Shown: positions 22,724-30,905, counted from the stretch's first letter. The stretch is 45,973 nucleotides of DNA from BPIH01 sp042408535 (GCA_042408535.1 JBHORA010000187.1:1-45973), one strand, 5' to 3'. The notes: generated from the letters alone by a model not told the origin. A program made the numbers and translations.

Positions 22724-24553
22724 ATGGTCTCGGGCGTCCGGGTCGGCGACCCTTGGCTCGTCATGGGCACCTCGCAGAGCAGACCGCGTCGCGACGGTGG
22801 GTCGAGGACGGGCCTGGTCTTCGTCGTTGTCCTCGCCATCGCCCTCGGCGCCGCGCTCCTTCCCACCCCGGCCACAGCGACCGAACCTGGGGTGGCCAAA
22901 CCTGGGGTGGCCGAACCGGTGGTGGCCGAACCTATGGTGGCCGAGCGAGCGGCGCATGCCCCAGTGAGCCCGACCGCGCCGCTCGGCGGGGCGGATCCGA
23001 CCGGCCGCTACATCGTCGTCCTTCGGGACCAGGAGGTCGCCGGCGACCCAGACCGGATCATCCGCCGGGTCGCCAACCGGGCCGGCGTCCGGCCCCAGCG
23101 GACCTTCGACCGAGCCCTACCGGGCTTCGCGGCGAAACTCGACCCGGCGACCCGCAAGCGCCTCGCCGCCGATCCCGCCGTCGCCGCCGTCGTGCCCGAT
23201 GAGCGGATCGAGATCACCGGCTTCGTCCCGACCGGGGTTCGGCGAGTGAAGGCGCCGGCCTCGAGCGCCGCCGACATCGACGCCCTCGACGACGCCCGAG
23301 TCGACGCCGACATCGCCATCGTCGACACCGGGATCGATCCGACCCACCCCGACCTCAACGTCGTCGGCGGTTACAGCTGCAGCTCCGCCGATCCCTCGGC
23401 CTGGTTCGACGAGCACGGCCATGGGACCCACGTGGCCGGCACGGCGGCCGCCATCGATCGCCCGAGCGGGCTCACCGGGGTCGCCCCCGGAGCCCGACTC
23501 TGGGCGGTTCGGATCCTCGACGCAAGCGGCGCCGGGCTCCTCTCGTGGTTCATCTGCGGCCTCGACTGGATCGCCGCCCAGCGGGATCCCGTCGATCCGT
23601 CGCGCCCGCTCTTCGAGGCGGTGAACATGAGCGTCGCCAAATGGGGCCGCGACGACGGGAACTGCGGCTACACGAACAACGACCTCCTCCACCAGGCGAT
23701 CTGCCGGCTCGTCGCCTCGGGGGTGACCGTCGTCGCCGCGGCCGCGAACGACGCCAGCAGTGCCGCGGCCCGGGTCCCGGCCGCCTACGACGAGGTCATC
23801 ACCGTCTCCGCCCTTGCCGACACCGATGGGCTCCCTGGCGGGCAGGGCGGCCCCCTCTGTTGGTCCTGGGGCGGCTACGACGTCGACGACACCTTCGCCG
23901 ACTTCTCGAACTACGGCTCCGACGTCGACCTCATCGCTCCCGGCAAGTGCATCTGGAGCAGCCTTCCCGGCGGCCGCCGTGGCTACAGCTCGGGAACGTC
24001 GATGGCGGCCCCCCACGTGACCGGTGCTGTCGCCCTCTACAAGGCGAGCCGCCCCGAGGCGACGCCGGCCGAGGTCCGTGAGGCCCTCCGCTATCTCGGC
24101 TCCTTCGACTGGGCAACCGCCACCGATCCGGACGGGGTGCCCGATCCACTCCTCGACGTGTCGCGGATCGGACCGCTCGGGACGTTTTCCCTCCAGCCCG
24201 AAATCGCCACGACCGAGGCCCCACTCGAGCTCACCGAGGCCGGGGGGACGGTCGAGATCCCGATCGACATCGACCGCTCGACGACGTTCTTCGAGCCCGT
24301 CAGCCTGGGCGTCGTTGACGTCCCAGCCAGCTTCACAGCTTCGGTCGATCCGAAGCGCAGCTTTGGTTTCGAGGCGACCCGAGCGACCCTCCGTCTCACC
24401 GTGCCCCGGAACACGCCGGCCGGTCGATATGCGGTCCGGATCCGAGGCTCGTATCACTCCCTCGTCCGCGAGACGACGGTCAGCGTCGACATCGCCCCGC
24501 CCGGTCTGTCGCGATCGGCGGTCCCGACCGCTACGCGACGGCGGCCGCGGTGA
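22724..24553 (+). CDS. Secreted subtilisin-like serine protease (S8), 3' part frameshifted
   Basis: 609 residues in the open frame. Signal peptide (GLVFVVVLAIALGAALL...ATATEP), a Pro/Val/Ala repeat spacer, an I9 pro-domain (RYIVVLRDQEV ... AVVPDERIEI) and the S8 catalytic domain with triad D (IVDTGID), H (EHGHGTHVAGT) and S (GTSMAAPHV), oxyanion N in AAANDAS. A beta-sandwich-like region follows (residues about 490-595). Reading then runs into an odd PTATRRRPR tail; one missing base near 24511 separates it from a cell-wall-binding repeat (24508-24810). Corrected length is 695 residues. Starts: ATG 22724 or 22763, the latter giving a shorter signal peptide. Extracellular, possibly wall-attached. 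Confidence 0.9.
   Translation: MVSGVRVGDPWLVMGTSQSRPRRDGGSRTGLVFVVVLAIALGAALLPTPATATEPGVAKPGVAEPVVAEPMVAERAAHAPVSPTAPLGGADPTGRYIVVLRDQEVAGDPDRIIRRVANRAGVRPQRTFDRALPGFAAKLDPATRKRLAADPAVAAVVPDERIEITGFVPTGVRRVKAPASSAADIDALDDARVDADIAIVDTGIDPTHPDLNVVGGYSCSSADPSAWFDEHGHGTHVAGTAAAIDRPSGLTGVAPGARLWAVRILDASGAGLLSWFICGLDWIAAQRDPVDPSRPLFEAVNMSVAKWGRDDGNCGYTNNDLLHQAICRLVASGVTVVAAAANDASSAAARVPAAYDEVITVSALADTDGLPGGQGGPLCWSWGGYDVDDTFADFSNYGSDVDLIAPGKCIWSSLPGGRRGYSSGTSMAAPHVTGAVALYKASRPEATPAEVREALRYLGSFDWATATDPDGVPDPLLDVSRIGPLGTFSLQPEIATTEAPLELTEAGGTVEIPIDIDRSTTFFEPVSLGVVDVPASFTASVDPKRSFGFEATRATLRLTVPRNTPAGRYAVRIRGSYHSLVRETTVSVDIAPPGLSRSAVPTATRRRPR
22883..22942 (+). repeat. Four 15-bp tandem repeats inside the protease gene
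   Basis: Units of the GAACCTGGGGTGGCC type encode (E/K)P(G/V/M)VA four times, between the signal peptide and the I9 pro-domain. The copies differ in a few bases, the codons stay in frame. Confidence 0.85.
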
Positions 24554-24810
24554 GCGCGGCGACCTTCGGCCCGGGCGTCCCGGTCGCCTACGTCGCGACG
24601 GGCCTCAACTTCCCCGACGCCCTCGCCGCAGCGGCGGCCGGCGGCTTCCGGGGCGGCCCCGTCCTCCTCGTGACCCGGGACACGATCCCCGCCCCGACGG
24701 CGAGCGAGCTCGGCCGCCTCAAGCCTGAGCGAATCGTCGTCATCGGGAGCACGGGCGTCGTCGGAAACAGCGTCGCGGCGAACCTGGCCGGCTATCTCGC
24801 CAGCCCGTAG
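24508..24810 (+). pseudogene. Cell-wall-binding repeat 2 (CWB2) module detached by frameshift
   Basis: In this frame IGGPDRYATAAAVSAATFGP, then VAYVATGLNFPDALAAAAAG, GPVLLVTRDTIPAPTASELGRL, IVVIGSTGVVGNSV read through to a stop at 24808-24810. This is one full CWB2 repeat, a module that anchors proteins to cell-wall polymers. It should be the C-terminus of the preceding S8 protease. Only one repeat is present; CWB2 proteins commonly have two or three. Confidence 0.82.
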
Positions 24811-24901
24811 CCCCGTACCGGACGACGCCGCGATCCCGACCGTCCATCGAGCCGTCCGTTCCGATCCTGGCCTCCATCGGCAAAGGACGGCTGGCTGGCA
24901 T

Positions 24902-24918
24902 ATACTCCAGGGGAGTAT
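24902..24918. promoter_or_regulatory. Perfect palindrome upstream of trxB
   Basis: ATACTCCAGGGGAGTAT has 7-bp perfect arms and a 3-nt centre; it overlaps a TATACT -10-like box (24901-24906) and is 55 nt before the trxB start. The shape resembles operators of CsoR/CstR-type (DUF156) copper or persulfide sensors (ATACC...GGTAT). No such regulator is in the window, so the assignment is tentative. Confidence 0.5.
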
Positions 24919-24972
24919 TAGGTCTGGTAGAGTAGGCGGGCGTCCACCGCAGCGCAGAGGCGAACGAGCACG

Positions 24973-26127
24973 ATGATCGAACGACGAGCCGGCGAGGAGC
25001 CGGGACCGGACCCCTTCGGCGGCCTCCAGATCGACTTCTCCGTCGACGTCCCGGCAGGGACGGTCGGCGCCACCGCGGGCGCCTCGGCGGGCACCGCGGC
25101 CGGCGCCGACGGCCCGATCGCCCTCGTCGCCGAGCCATTCCCCGGCGGTCCGTCGAGCGAGGTGGCCGAACGGGGCCCCGAGGAGACCCTCGTCGTCATC
25201 GTCGGCTCCGGACCCGCCGGTCTGACGGCGGCCATCTACGCCGCCCGAGCGAACCTGCGCCCGATCGTCCTGGCTGGCTCGACGCCCGGGGGCCAGCTCA
25301 TGATCACGAGCGAGGTCGAGAACTATCCGGGCTTCCCGGAGGGGATCGACGGCCCCGAACTCATGGCCCGCTTCCGGGCCCAGGCCGAACGCTTCGGTGC
25401 CCGGATCGTCGACGTCGACGTCGAGCGGGTCGACTTCAGCGAGCGGCCCTTCCGGCTCTGGGCGGCCGGCATCGAGTACCGAGCCCAAGCGGTCATCGTC
25501 GCCACCGGCGCTTCGGCGATCTGGCTCGGACTGCCGGCCGAAGAGCGGCTCCGAGGTCGCGGCGTGTCGGCTTGCGCGACCTGCGATGGCTTCTTCTTCA
25601 AGGATCGCGAGGTCGCCGTCGTCGGGGGTGGCGACTCGGCCTTCGAGGAGGCGACGTTCCTGACGAAGTTCGCCTCGAAAGTCCACCTCCTCCATCGCCG
25701 CGACGAGTTCCGGGCGAGCAAGATCATGATCGAGCGGGCGAAGGCAAATCCGAAGATCGTCATCCACCCGAACACCGTCGTCGAGGACATCCTCGGTGAG
25801 ACGAAGGTCGAGGGGCTCCGCCTGCGGGACACCCGATCCGGCGAGGTCCGTGAGGTCCCCATGGACGGCCTCTTCGTCGCCATCGGCCACCGCCCGAACA
25901 CCGAGATCTTCCGGGACTGGCTCGAGGTCGACGAGAAGGGGTACCTCGTCGTCCACGACGAGACGCGAACCCGGATCGAGGGGGTCTTCGTCGCCGGGGA
26001 CGTCCACGATCACCGCTACCGCCAGGCGGTGACGGCGGCCGGCGACGGCTGCAAGGCGGCCATCGACGCCGAGCGCTGGCTGGAGTCGCTCGGGATCGTC
26101 GAGGCGGCGACGGCGACGGCGTGGTGA
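24973..26127 (+). CDS. trxB: Thioredoxin-disulfide reductase with N-terminal extension
   Basis: 384 residues against a usual 310-330. Reduces thioredoxin with NADPH. FAD motif GSGPAGLTAAIYAARA at about residue 77, active-site CATC in VSACATCDGFFF, NADPH motif VVGGGDSAFEEATFL, and the C-terminal FAD motif FVAGDVHDHRYRQAVTAAGDGCKAA. The first 70 residues (GADGPIALVAEPFPGG and an Ala/Gly-rich stretch) are low complexity and match nothing I recognise. Start ATG 24973. A palindromic operator precedes it. The methyltransferase gene overlaps its stop by GTGA. No thioredoxin gene is adjacent. Confidence 0.93.
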   Translation: MIERRAGEEPGPDPFGGLQIDFSVDVPAGTVGATAGASAGTAAGADGPIALVAEPFPGGPSSEVAERGPEETLVVIVGSGPAGLTAAIYAARANLRPIVLAGSTPGGQLMITSEVENYPGFPEGIDGPELMARFRAQAERFGARIVDVDVERVDFSERPFRLWAAGIEYRAQAVIVATGASAIWLGLPAEERLRGRGVSACATCDGFFFKDREVAVVGGGDSAFEEATFLTKFASKVHLLHRRDEFRASKIMIERAKANPKIVIHPNTVVEDILGETKVEGLRLRDTRSGEVREVPMDGLFVAIGHRPNTEIFRDWLEVDEKGYLVVHDETRTRIEGVFVAGDVHDHRYRQAVTAAGDGCKAAIDAERWLESLGIVEAATATAW

Positions 26128-26945
26128 GGGAACCGCCGAGCAGGACGGTACCCGCCGGCGGCCCAGCCCCCCGGAGTGCCCCCTCCGAAGCGGCGCCGGC
26201 CCTCGGTGCCCTCCTTCGCCGGCGAATCGAGGCATCGCTCGCGGCGGCGGAGGCAGCAGCCGGGGACCGGCCGATCGTCGCCCTCGACGCCGGCTGCGGG
26301 GAACGAACGACCCTCCGCTCGGTTCGCCACCGGATCGGGCGAATCGTTGGGGTCGACGTCCATCCCCCGAGCGGCCCGGGGCCGGACGTCGACGAGTTCC
26401 TCGTCGCCGACCTCTGCACCGATCGCCTCCCCCTCCCCGAGGGCAGTGTCGATCTCGCCGTCTCGACCTTCACCGTCGAGCACCTCCGCGACCCGCAGGC
26501 TGCCTTTCGGACGATCGCCCGCAGCCTCCGACCAGGGGGTCGATTCGTCCTCGTCACCGTCAACCGCCGCCATCCCTTCGTGGCCGCCTACTTCGCCCTG
26601 CCGGGCGTCCTCCGCCAGCGACTGCAGCGCCTCGTCAAGGCCCGGGCCGCCGACGCCCATCCCCTCGTCGGAGCCGGCACCGATCCAACCGCCCTCCGGG
26701 CGACCCTCGTCGGCGCCGGCTTCAGCATCGAGAGCCTCGACACCGTCGGCCACCTGGCGGCGGCCTGGGGGCGGCGCCGGCTGACCCGGACCCTCGGCCG
26801 CATCGGCGACCGCCTGGCAGCGCCCTTCCCGATGCGCCGCTCGACGATCGTCGTGGTGGCCCGGCGCGACGCCCCCGGGGACAGGCCGCCGACCGACCAT
26901 GGCAGCCCCGAGACCGCATCCTCGAAGCCCGGAGGTGGACCGTGA
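26124..26945 (+). CDS. Class I SAM-dependent methyltransferase
   Basis: 273 residues. SAM motif I VALDAGCGERTTLRSV at about 53-68, DVHPP acidic strand end, then DRLPLPEGSVDLAVSTFTVEHLRDPQAAFRTIARSLRPGGRFVLVTVNRRHP, a methyltransferase-11-type core. The acceptor is unknown. The C-terminal basic region (WGRRRLTRTLGRIGDRLAAPF) may be a membrane or substrate contact. Start GTG 26124 overlaps the trxB stop (GTGA); GTG 26121 is the alternative. Its own stop overlaps the next LLM gene by GTGA, so trxB, this gene and the LLM gene form one coupled unit. Confidence 0.85.
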   Translation: MREPPSRTVPAGGPAPRSAPSEAAPALGALLRRRIEASLAAAEAAAGDRPIVALDAGCGERTTLRSVRHRIGRIVGVDVHPPSGPGPDVDEFLVADLCTDRLPLPEGSVDLAVSTFTVEHLRDPQAAFRTIARSLRPGGRFVLVTVNRRHPFVAAYFALPGVLRQRLQRLVKARAADAHPLVGAGTDPTALRATLVGAGFSIESLDTVGHLAAAWGRRRLTRTLGRIGDRLAAPFPMRRSTIVVVARRDAPGDRPPTDHGSPETASSKPGGGP

Positions 26946-27892
26946 CGATCGAACGCACCGCCGATCGCCCGGAGGGGGCCGCAGCGGCCCGACCGGGTCC
27001 CTTCGGTGTCTGGGCGAACCTCGACCGGTTGGCCCTCGACCCGATTCTCGGCCTCGTCGCCGCCGTCGAAGCGGCCGGCTACGACGCCTTCTGGATCAAC
27101 GAAGGTGCCGGCACCCGGGAGCCCTTCGCCCTCCTCGGGCGCCTCGCGGCGGCGAGGGAGCGGCTCTGGCTCGGGGTCGGCATCGCCCAGACCTACGCCC
27201 GCGATCCCCTCGCTGCCTACGCGGGAGCCCTCACCGTCGCCGAGGCGACCCATGGTCGCTTCGTCATGGGGCTCGGCGTCGGCCACCCGGGCTCCATCCG
27301 GGAGGTTCGGGGCCACGACTACCTCCCGCCTCTCACCGAGATGCGGGCCTACTTGGACGGCTACCGAGCCGCGGAGGCCCACTACCGGGCGCCCCGTCCC
27401 TCGACCGAGCCGCCCCTCGTCATCGCCGCCCTTCGACGTCGAATGCTCGAGCTCGCGGCGCGAGCGACCGACGGGGCCTTCCCCTACCTTGTCCCCGTTG
27501 ACTACGTCGCCCGGGCCCGGGCGATCCTCGACGCGGCGGCGCCGGCTGGGCGTGAGGACCGACCCTTCCTCGTCGTCACCCAGCCGGTCGTGGCGACCGC
27601 GGAGCCGACGAAGGCCCGGGACGCCGCCCGCGGCTACGTCGCCCGCTACCTCACCCTGCCCGCCTACCGAACGAACCTCCAGGAGTGCGGCTTTGCCGAG
27701 GCCGATCTCGCCGGCGGCGGCTCCGATCGCCTCCTCGACGCCCTCGTTGCCTGGGGGACAACCGAGACGATCCGGGCCCGGCTTCGAGGGATGGCCGACG
27801 CCGGCGCCGATCACGTTCTCCTCGTCCCCCTCGCCGCCGACGGATCGATGCCGGACCGGGGGGTCGTCGAGACCTTCGCCCCGCCCTGGTAA
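26942..27892 (+). CDS. LLM class flavin/F420-dependent oxidoreductase
   Basis: 316 residues. Luciferase-like barrel: FGVWANLDRLALDPILGLVAAVEAAGYDAFWINEG, RLWLGVGIAQTYARDPLAAYAGALTVAEATHGRFVMGLGVGHPGSI. Third LLM protein in the window and distinct from the others. FMN versus F420 cannot be told with certainty; F420 is likely given the cofactor genes. GTG 26942 overlaps the methyltransferase stop by 4 nt. Confidence 0.87.
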   Translation: MTIERTADRPEGAAAARPGPFGVWANLDRLALDPILGLVAAVEAAGYDAFWINEGAGTREPFALLGRLAAARERLWLGVGIAQTYARDPLAAYAGALTVAEATHGRFVMGLGVGHPGSIREVRGHDYLPPLTEMRAYLDGYRAAEAHYRAPRPSTEPPLVIAALRRRMLELAARATDGAFPYLVPVDYVARARAILDAAAPAGREDRPFLVVTQPVVATAEPTKARDAARGYVARYLTLPAYRTNLQECGFAEADLAGGGSDRLLDALVAWGTTETIRARLRGMADAGADHVLLVPLAADGSMPDRGVVETFAPPW

Positions 27893-27894
27893 CA

Positions 27895-27933
27895 GCGCGA
27901 CGGGTGGCGGCGCGACGGGTGGCGGCGCGACGG
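27895..27933 (+). repeat. 15-bp tandem repeat, 2.6 copies
   Basis: GCGCGACGGGTGGCG occurs at 27895-27909 and 27910-27924 and starts again at 27925. It lies between the LLM stop and the -10 box at 27946. Confidence 0.8.
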
Positions 27934-27945
27934 CGGTGGCCGTGG

Positions 27946-27951
27946 TAGCGT
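27946..27951 (+). promoter_or_regulatory. -10 box before a small leaderless ORF
   Basis: TAGCGT ends 7 nt before ATG 27959, the same spacing as at other leaderless-looking starts here. Confidence 0.35.
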
Positions 27952-27958
27952 CCCCTCG

Positions 27959-28057
27959 ATGGTGGAGCTGAGCGTCGAACCTCTCACTCTCGGACCCGAT
28001 CACTCCCTGCGAAGAGAAGGCGGAAGGCGGAAGAGCCGCGCGACGAAGCGCCGATGA
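27959..28057 (+). CDS. Candidate 32-residue leader peptide, coupled to the ABC exporter
   Basis: ATG 27959 opens a 32-codon frame beginning MVELSVEPLTLGPDHSL and ending in a very basic tail (RREGGRRKSRATKRR). Its TGA overlaps the ABC exporter start as ATGA. The -10 box at 27946-27951 would place the transcript start at this ATG, so the exporter would otherwise have a 90-nt leader with no good ribosome site. No homology is known. A chance ORF in GC-rich DNA is possible; the promoter spacing and coupling together make it worth testing. Confidence 0.4.
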   Translation: MVELSVEPLTLGPDHSLRREGGRRKSRATKRR

Positions 28058-30213
28058 GCGGTTCTGGCTTCGGTCGGGGGCGTCTCGGCGGGGCAGCCGG
28101 GACCGGCTTCGCCGCGCGGGCGGCGACCGGCGGTCGGGGCGGCCTCGGGCGGCTCTTCCTCGCCGAACCACCGGAGCAGCCCCTCACCCCGGAGCGGCGG
28201 CGACGGACGGCGAGCCGGATCCTCGCCTTCTTCCGGCCCTATCGGCTGCCGATCGCGGTGAGCGTCATCGCCATCCTCGCCACGAGCGGCCTCGGCCTCG
28301 TCAACCCCTTCCTCCTCAAGCTCCTCATCGACGACGCCATTCCCAGCCTCGACTTCGGGAAGCTCAACCTCTACGTCGGGCTCATGATCGTCGTCCCGAT
28401 CGTCTCGGGTCTCATCGGGGTCGGCCAGAGCTACCTGAACCACATCATCGGCCAGAGCGTTATGCGCGACCTGCGGACCGCTCTCTACGCCCACCTCCAG
28501 CGGATGCCGCTCCGCTTCTTCACCGAGACGAAGACCGGCGAGATCCAGAGCCGCCTGGCGAACGACGTCGGGGGCGTCCAGGGGGTCGTCACCGACACCG
28601 CGAGCTCCGTCGCCTCGAACCTCGCCGTCGCCGTCAGCACCATCGTCGCCATGGTCGTCATCGACTGGCGCCTGACCCTGTTGTCCCTGGGCCTCCTCCC
28701 CTTCTTCATGTACCTCACCCTCCGGGTCGGGCGGGTCCGCCGAGCCGTGAGCGCCGAGACACAGCGATCGCTGGCCGAGATCAGCGCCGTCACCGAGGAG
28801 ACCCTCTCGGTCTCTGGCGTCCTCCTGACCAAGACCTTCGGCCAGGAGGCGGCGGCGAACGAGCGCTTCCGGACCCTGAACGAGCGCCTCGCGCGGCTCC
28901 AGATCCGGCAGGCGATGGTCGGCCGCTGGTTCTTCATGATCGTGGGGACGATCTTCTCCATCACTCCGGCCTTCGTCTACTGGCTCGCCGGCTGGCTCGC
29001 CATCGGCGGCGACCCGACGGCGCCGACGATCGGCGACATCGTCGCCTTCACGACGCTCCAGAGCCGGCTCTTCTTCCCCCTCGGCCAGCTCCTGAACGTC
29101 CAGGTCGAGATCGCCGGGGCCCTCGCCCTCTTCGACCGGATCTTCGAGTATCTCGAGATGGAGCCCGAGATCGTCGACGCCCCGGACGCCGTCGAGCTCG
29201 ATCCGAGGCGGGTCGAGGGGCGGATCCGGTTCCGGAACGTCTTCTTCCGCTACCCGGGGGCCCGCCACCGCGGCGAGGCTGTGGCCTTCGACGGAGGCGC
29301 CGACGGTGCCCTGGGGAACGGCGAGGTTCGGGCGGCCGAGCTCGGGCAGCCCCGCGAGCCGGGGGCCGCCGACGCGAACGGAAACGAGCCCGCACGGCGA
29401 CCCTTCGCCCTCGAGGGGATCGACTTCGCCGTTGAGCCCGGCCAGCTCGTCGCCCTCGTCGGGCCGTCGGGGGCCGGCAAGACGACGACGACGTACCTCA
29501 TCCCCCGCCTCTACGACGTCAGCGACGGGGCGGTGGAAATCGACGGCCTCGACGTCCGCCGGATCCGGCTTGCCTCCCTCGGTCGGATCGTCGGTGTCGT
29601 CACCCAGGAGACGTACCTCTTCCATGCCAGCGTCGCCGACAACCTCCGCTACGCGAAGCCCGAGGCGACGCAGGTCGAGCTCGAGGCGGCTGCCCGGGCG
29701 GCCGCGATCCACGATCGGATCATGGAGCTCCCGGAGGGCTACAACACCCTCGTCGGCGAACGGGGTTACAAGCTCTCGGGCGGCGAGAAGCAGCGCCTCG
29801 CCATCGCCCGGGTGCTCCTGAAGAACCCCCGAATCCTCATCCTCGACGAGGCAACCTCGGCCCTCGACACGGTCTCCGAACGGCTCATCCAGGCCGCCCT
29901 CGAGCGCCTCATGGAGGGCCGGACGACGATCGCCATCGCCCACCGCCTGTCGACGATCTTGCGGGCCGACCAGATCCTCGTCTTCGATCGGGGCCGGATC
30001 GTCGAGCGGGGCACGCACCGGGAGCTCCTGGCCGCCGGCGGCCTCTACGCCCGACTCTACCGGGAGCAGTTCCTGGCTGGGTCGACGCCCGAGGGAAGCA
30101 GGGGCTCGGCGGGGTCGGCGGGATCGGCGGGCTCGGCGGGATCGGCAGGCCTCGCCGGAGTGCGTCGGGAGACTGGATCGAGTCTCGGTGCAGGGTCGGA
30201 GGGGGCGCCGTGA
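28054..30213 (+). CDS. ABC exporter, fused permease and ATP-binding protein
   Basis: 719 residues. Six transmembrane helices (about 60-360; intracellular-loop motif RFFTETKTGEIQSRLANDVGGVQ) and a nucleotide-binding domain: Walker A GPSGAGKTTTTY, Q-loop VTQETYLFHAS, signature LSGGEKQRLAIAR, Walker B ILILDEATSALD and H-loop IAHRLST. A homodimeric type IV half-transporter that exports lipids, drugs or peptides; substrate unknown. An unusual 45-residue Gly/Ala-rich insert sits between FRYPGA and FALEGIDF in the NBD, and the C-terminus ends in GSAG repeats. The N-terminal 30 residues are Gly/Arg-rich. Start ATG 28054 overlaps a small upstream ORF. Confidence 0.93.
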   Translation: MSGSGFGRGRLGGAAGTGFAARAATGGRGGLGRLFLAEPPEQPLTPERRRRTASRILAFFRPYRLPIAVSVIAILATSGLGLVNPFLLKLLIDDAIPSLDFGKLNLYVGLMIVVPIVSGLIGVGQSYLNHIIGQSVMRDLRTALYAHLQRMPLRFFTETKTGEIQSRLANDVGGVQGVVTDTASSVASNLAVAVSTIVAMVVIDWRLTLLSLGLLPFFMYLTLRVGRVRRAVSAETQRSLAEISAVTEETLSVSGVLLTKTFGQEAAANERFRTLNERLARLQIRQAMVGRWFFMIVGTIFSITPAFVYWLAGWLAIGGDPTAPTIGDIVAFTTLQSRLFFPLGQLLNVQVEIAGALALFDRIFEYLEMEPEIVDAPDAVELDPRRVEGRIRFRNVFFRYPGARHRGEAVAFDGGADGALGNGEVRAAELGQPREPGAADANGNEPARRPFALEGIDFAVEPGQLVALVGPSGAGKTTTTYLIPRLYDVSDGAVEIDGLDVRRIRLASLGRIVGVVTQETYLFHASVADNLRYAKPEATQVELEAAARAAAIHDRIMELPEGYNTLVGERGYKLSGGEKQRLAIARVLLKNPRILILDEATSALDTVSERLIQAALERLMEGRTTIAIAHRLSTILRADQILVFDRGRIVERGTHRELLAAGGLYARLYREQFLAGSTPEGSRGSAGSAGSAGSAGSAGLAGVRRETGSSLGAGSEGAP
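30103..30160 (+). repeat. GGCTCGGCGGGATCGGC-type repeat at the ABC gene 3' end
   Basis: Short in-frame repeats of (GGN TCG GCG) encode SAGSAGSAG in the last 40 residues of the exporter; likely slippage-prone and a disordered tail. Confidence 0.75.
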
Positions 30214-30275
30214 CCGAGCGGGTGATCGAGCTCGTCCACCGGGGCGCTCTGCGCTCCGAGGCGACCGACGCCTGA
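30210..30275 (+). CDS. Candidate 21-residue ORF overlapping the ABC stop
   Basis: GTG 30210 overlaps the exporter's stop (GTGA) and reads 21 codons (MTERVIELVHRGALRSEATD...) to TGA 30273-30275. No ribosome site and no recognised homology. It may be a coupled small protein, the remnant of a longer gene, or chance. Confidence 0.25.
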   Translation: MTERVIELVHRGALRSEATDA

Positions 30276-30315
30276 GGGGGCTAGCTCGCGAACCCTCGAT
30301 CCCGAGGCCGCGGTG

Positions 30316-30843
30316 TCAGCGATAGCGGAGCGTCGTTCCGGGTCCCACCGACCGGGCCCCGGCGCCCCGCGACCAGAGCCGGGTCGCGGCGTTCGGCAGC
30401 CACCACCGGAGGAAGTAGAGCCGGCAGCCGAGGCAGTAGCCGGTCACAGCGAGGAGTGCCTGGAGAGCGGCGACGCCGAGAGCGAAGATCCAGCCCACGA
30501 CGCCTGCGCCGAGACCGAACGCGACGAGGGCGAGGAGGAGGGCGATGGAGCCCAGGGTCTGGGCGAAGCGGGGTGGGTACTCGTGCTCGGGCTCGACGGC
30601 CCGGAGGCGAAGAGCGGCGACGAGGCGCCGCCAGAGGGCCCCGTAGATCGACCAGCGCATGCCAAAGGCGGCACTGAGCCCGATGGTGAGGAGAACGAAG
30701 GCGACGCCGAAGGGTTGGCCGAGGATCGCCGAGGCGACGAGGATGGTGCCGGAGACGGCGGCCCCGAAGCGGTGGCCGCGAGGATCGATCATACGGGCGG
30801 GTGGCAGGTGGGCAGCCGCATCGCGCGGGACGGCGCTGGGCAT
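30316..30843 (-). CDS. DUF4395 family membrane protein
   Basis: 175 residues with about four hydrophobic segments. MIDPRGHRFGAAVSGTILVASAILG and the later CLGCRLYFL (CxxC) are the signature of DUF4395 proteins, often encoded beside thioredoxin or rhodanese genes and thought to work in thiol redox. No such partner is adjacent here (trxB is 4.7 kb away). ATG 30843 has AAGGAG 9-12 nt upstream; an in-frame ATG at 30897 has none. It converges on the ABC gene. Confidence 0.85.
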   Translation of the reverse strand: MPSAVPRDAAAHLPPARMIDPRGHRFGAAVSGTILVASAILGQPFGVAFVLLTIGLSAAFGMRWSIYGALWRRLVAALRLRAVEPEHEYPPRFAQTLGSIALLLALVAFGLGAGVVGWIFALGVAALQALLAVTGYCLGCRLYFLRWWLPNAATRLWSRGAGARSVGPGTTLRYR

Positions 30844-30905
30844 CGGTTCGCTCTCCTTCCCTGGGGCGGGACGCTCGTCTAGGACGCTGGACGACATCCT
30901 ACACT

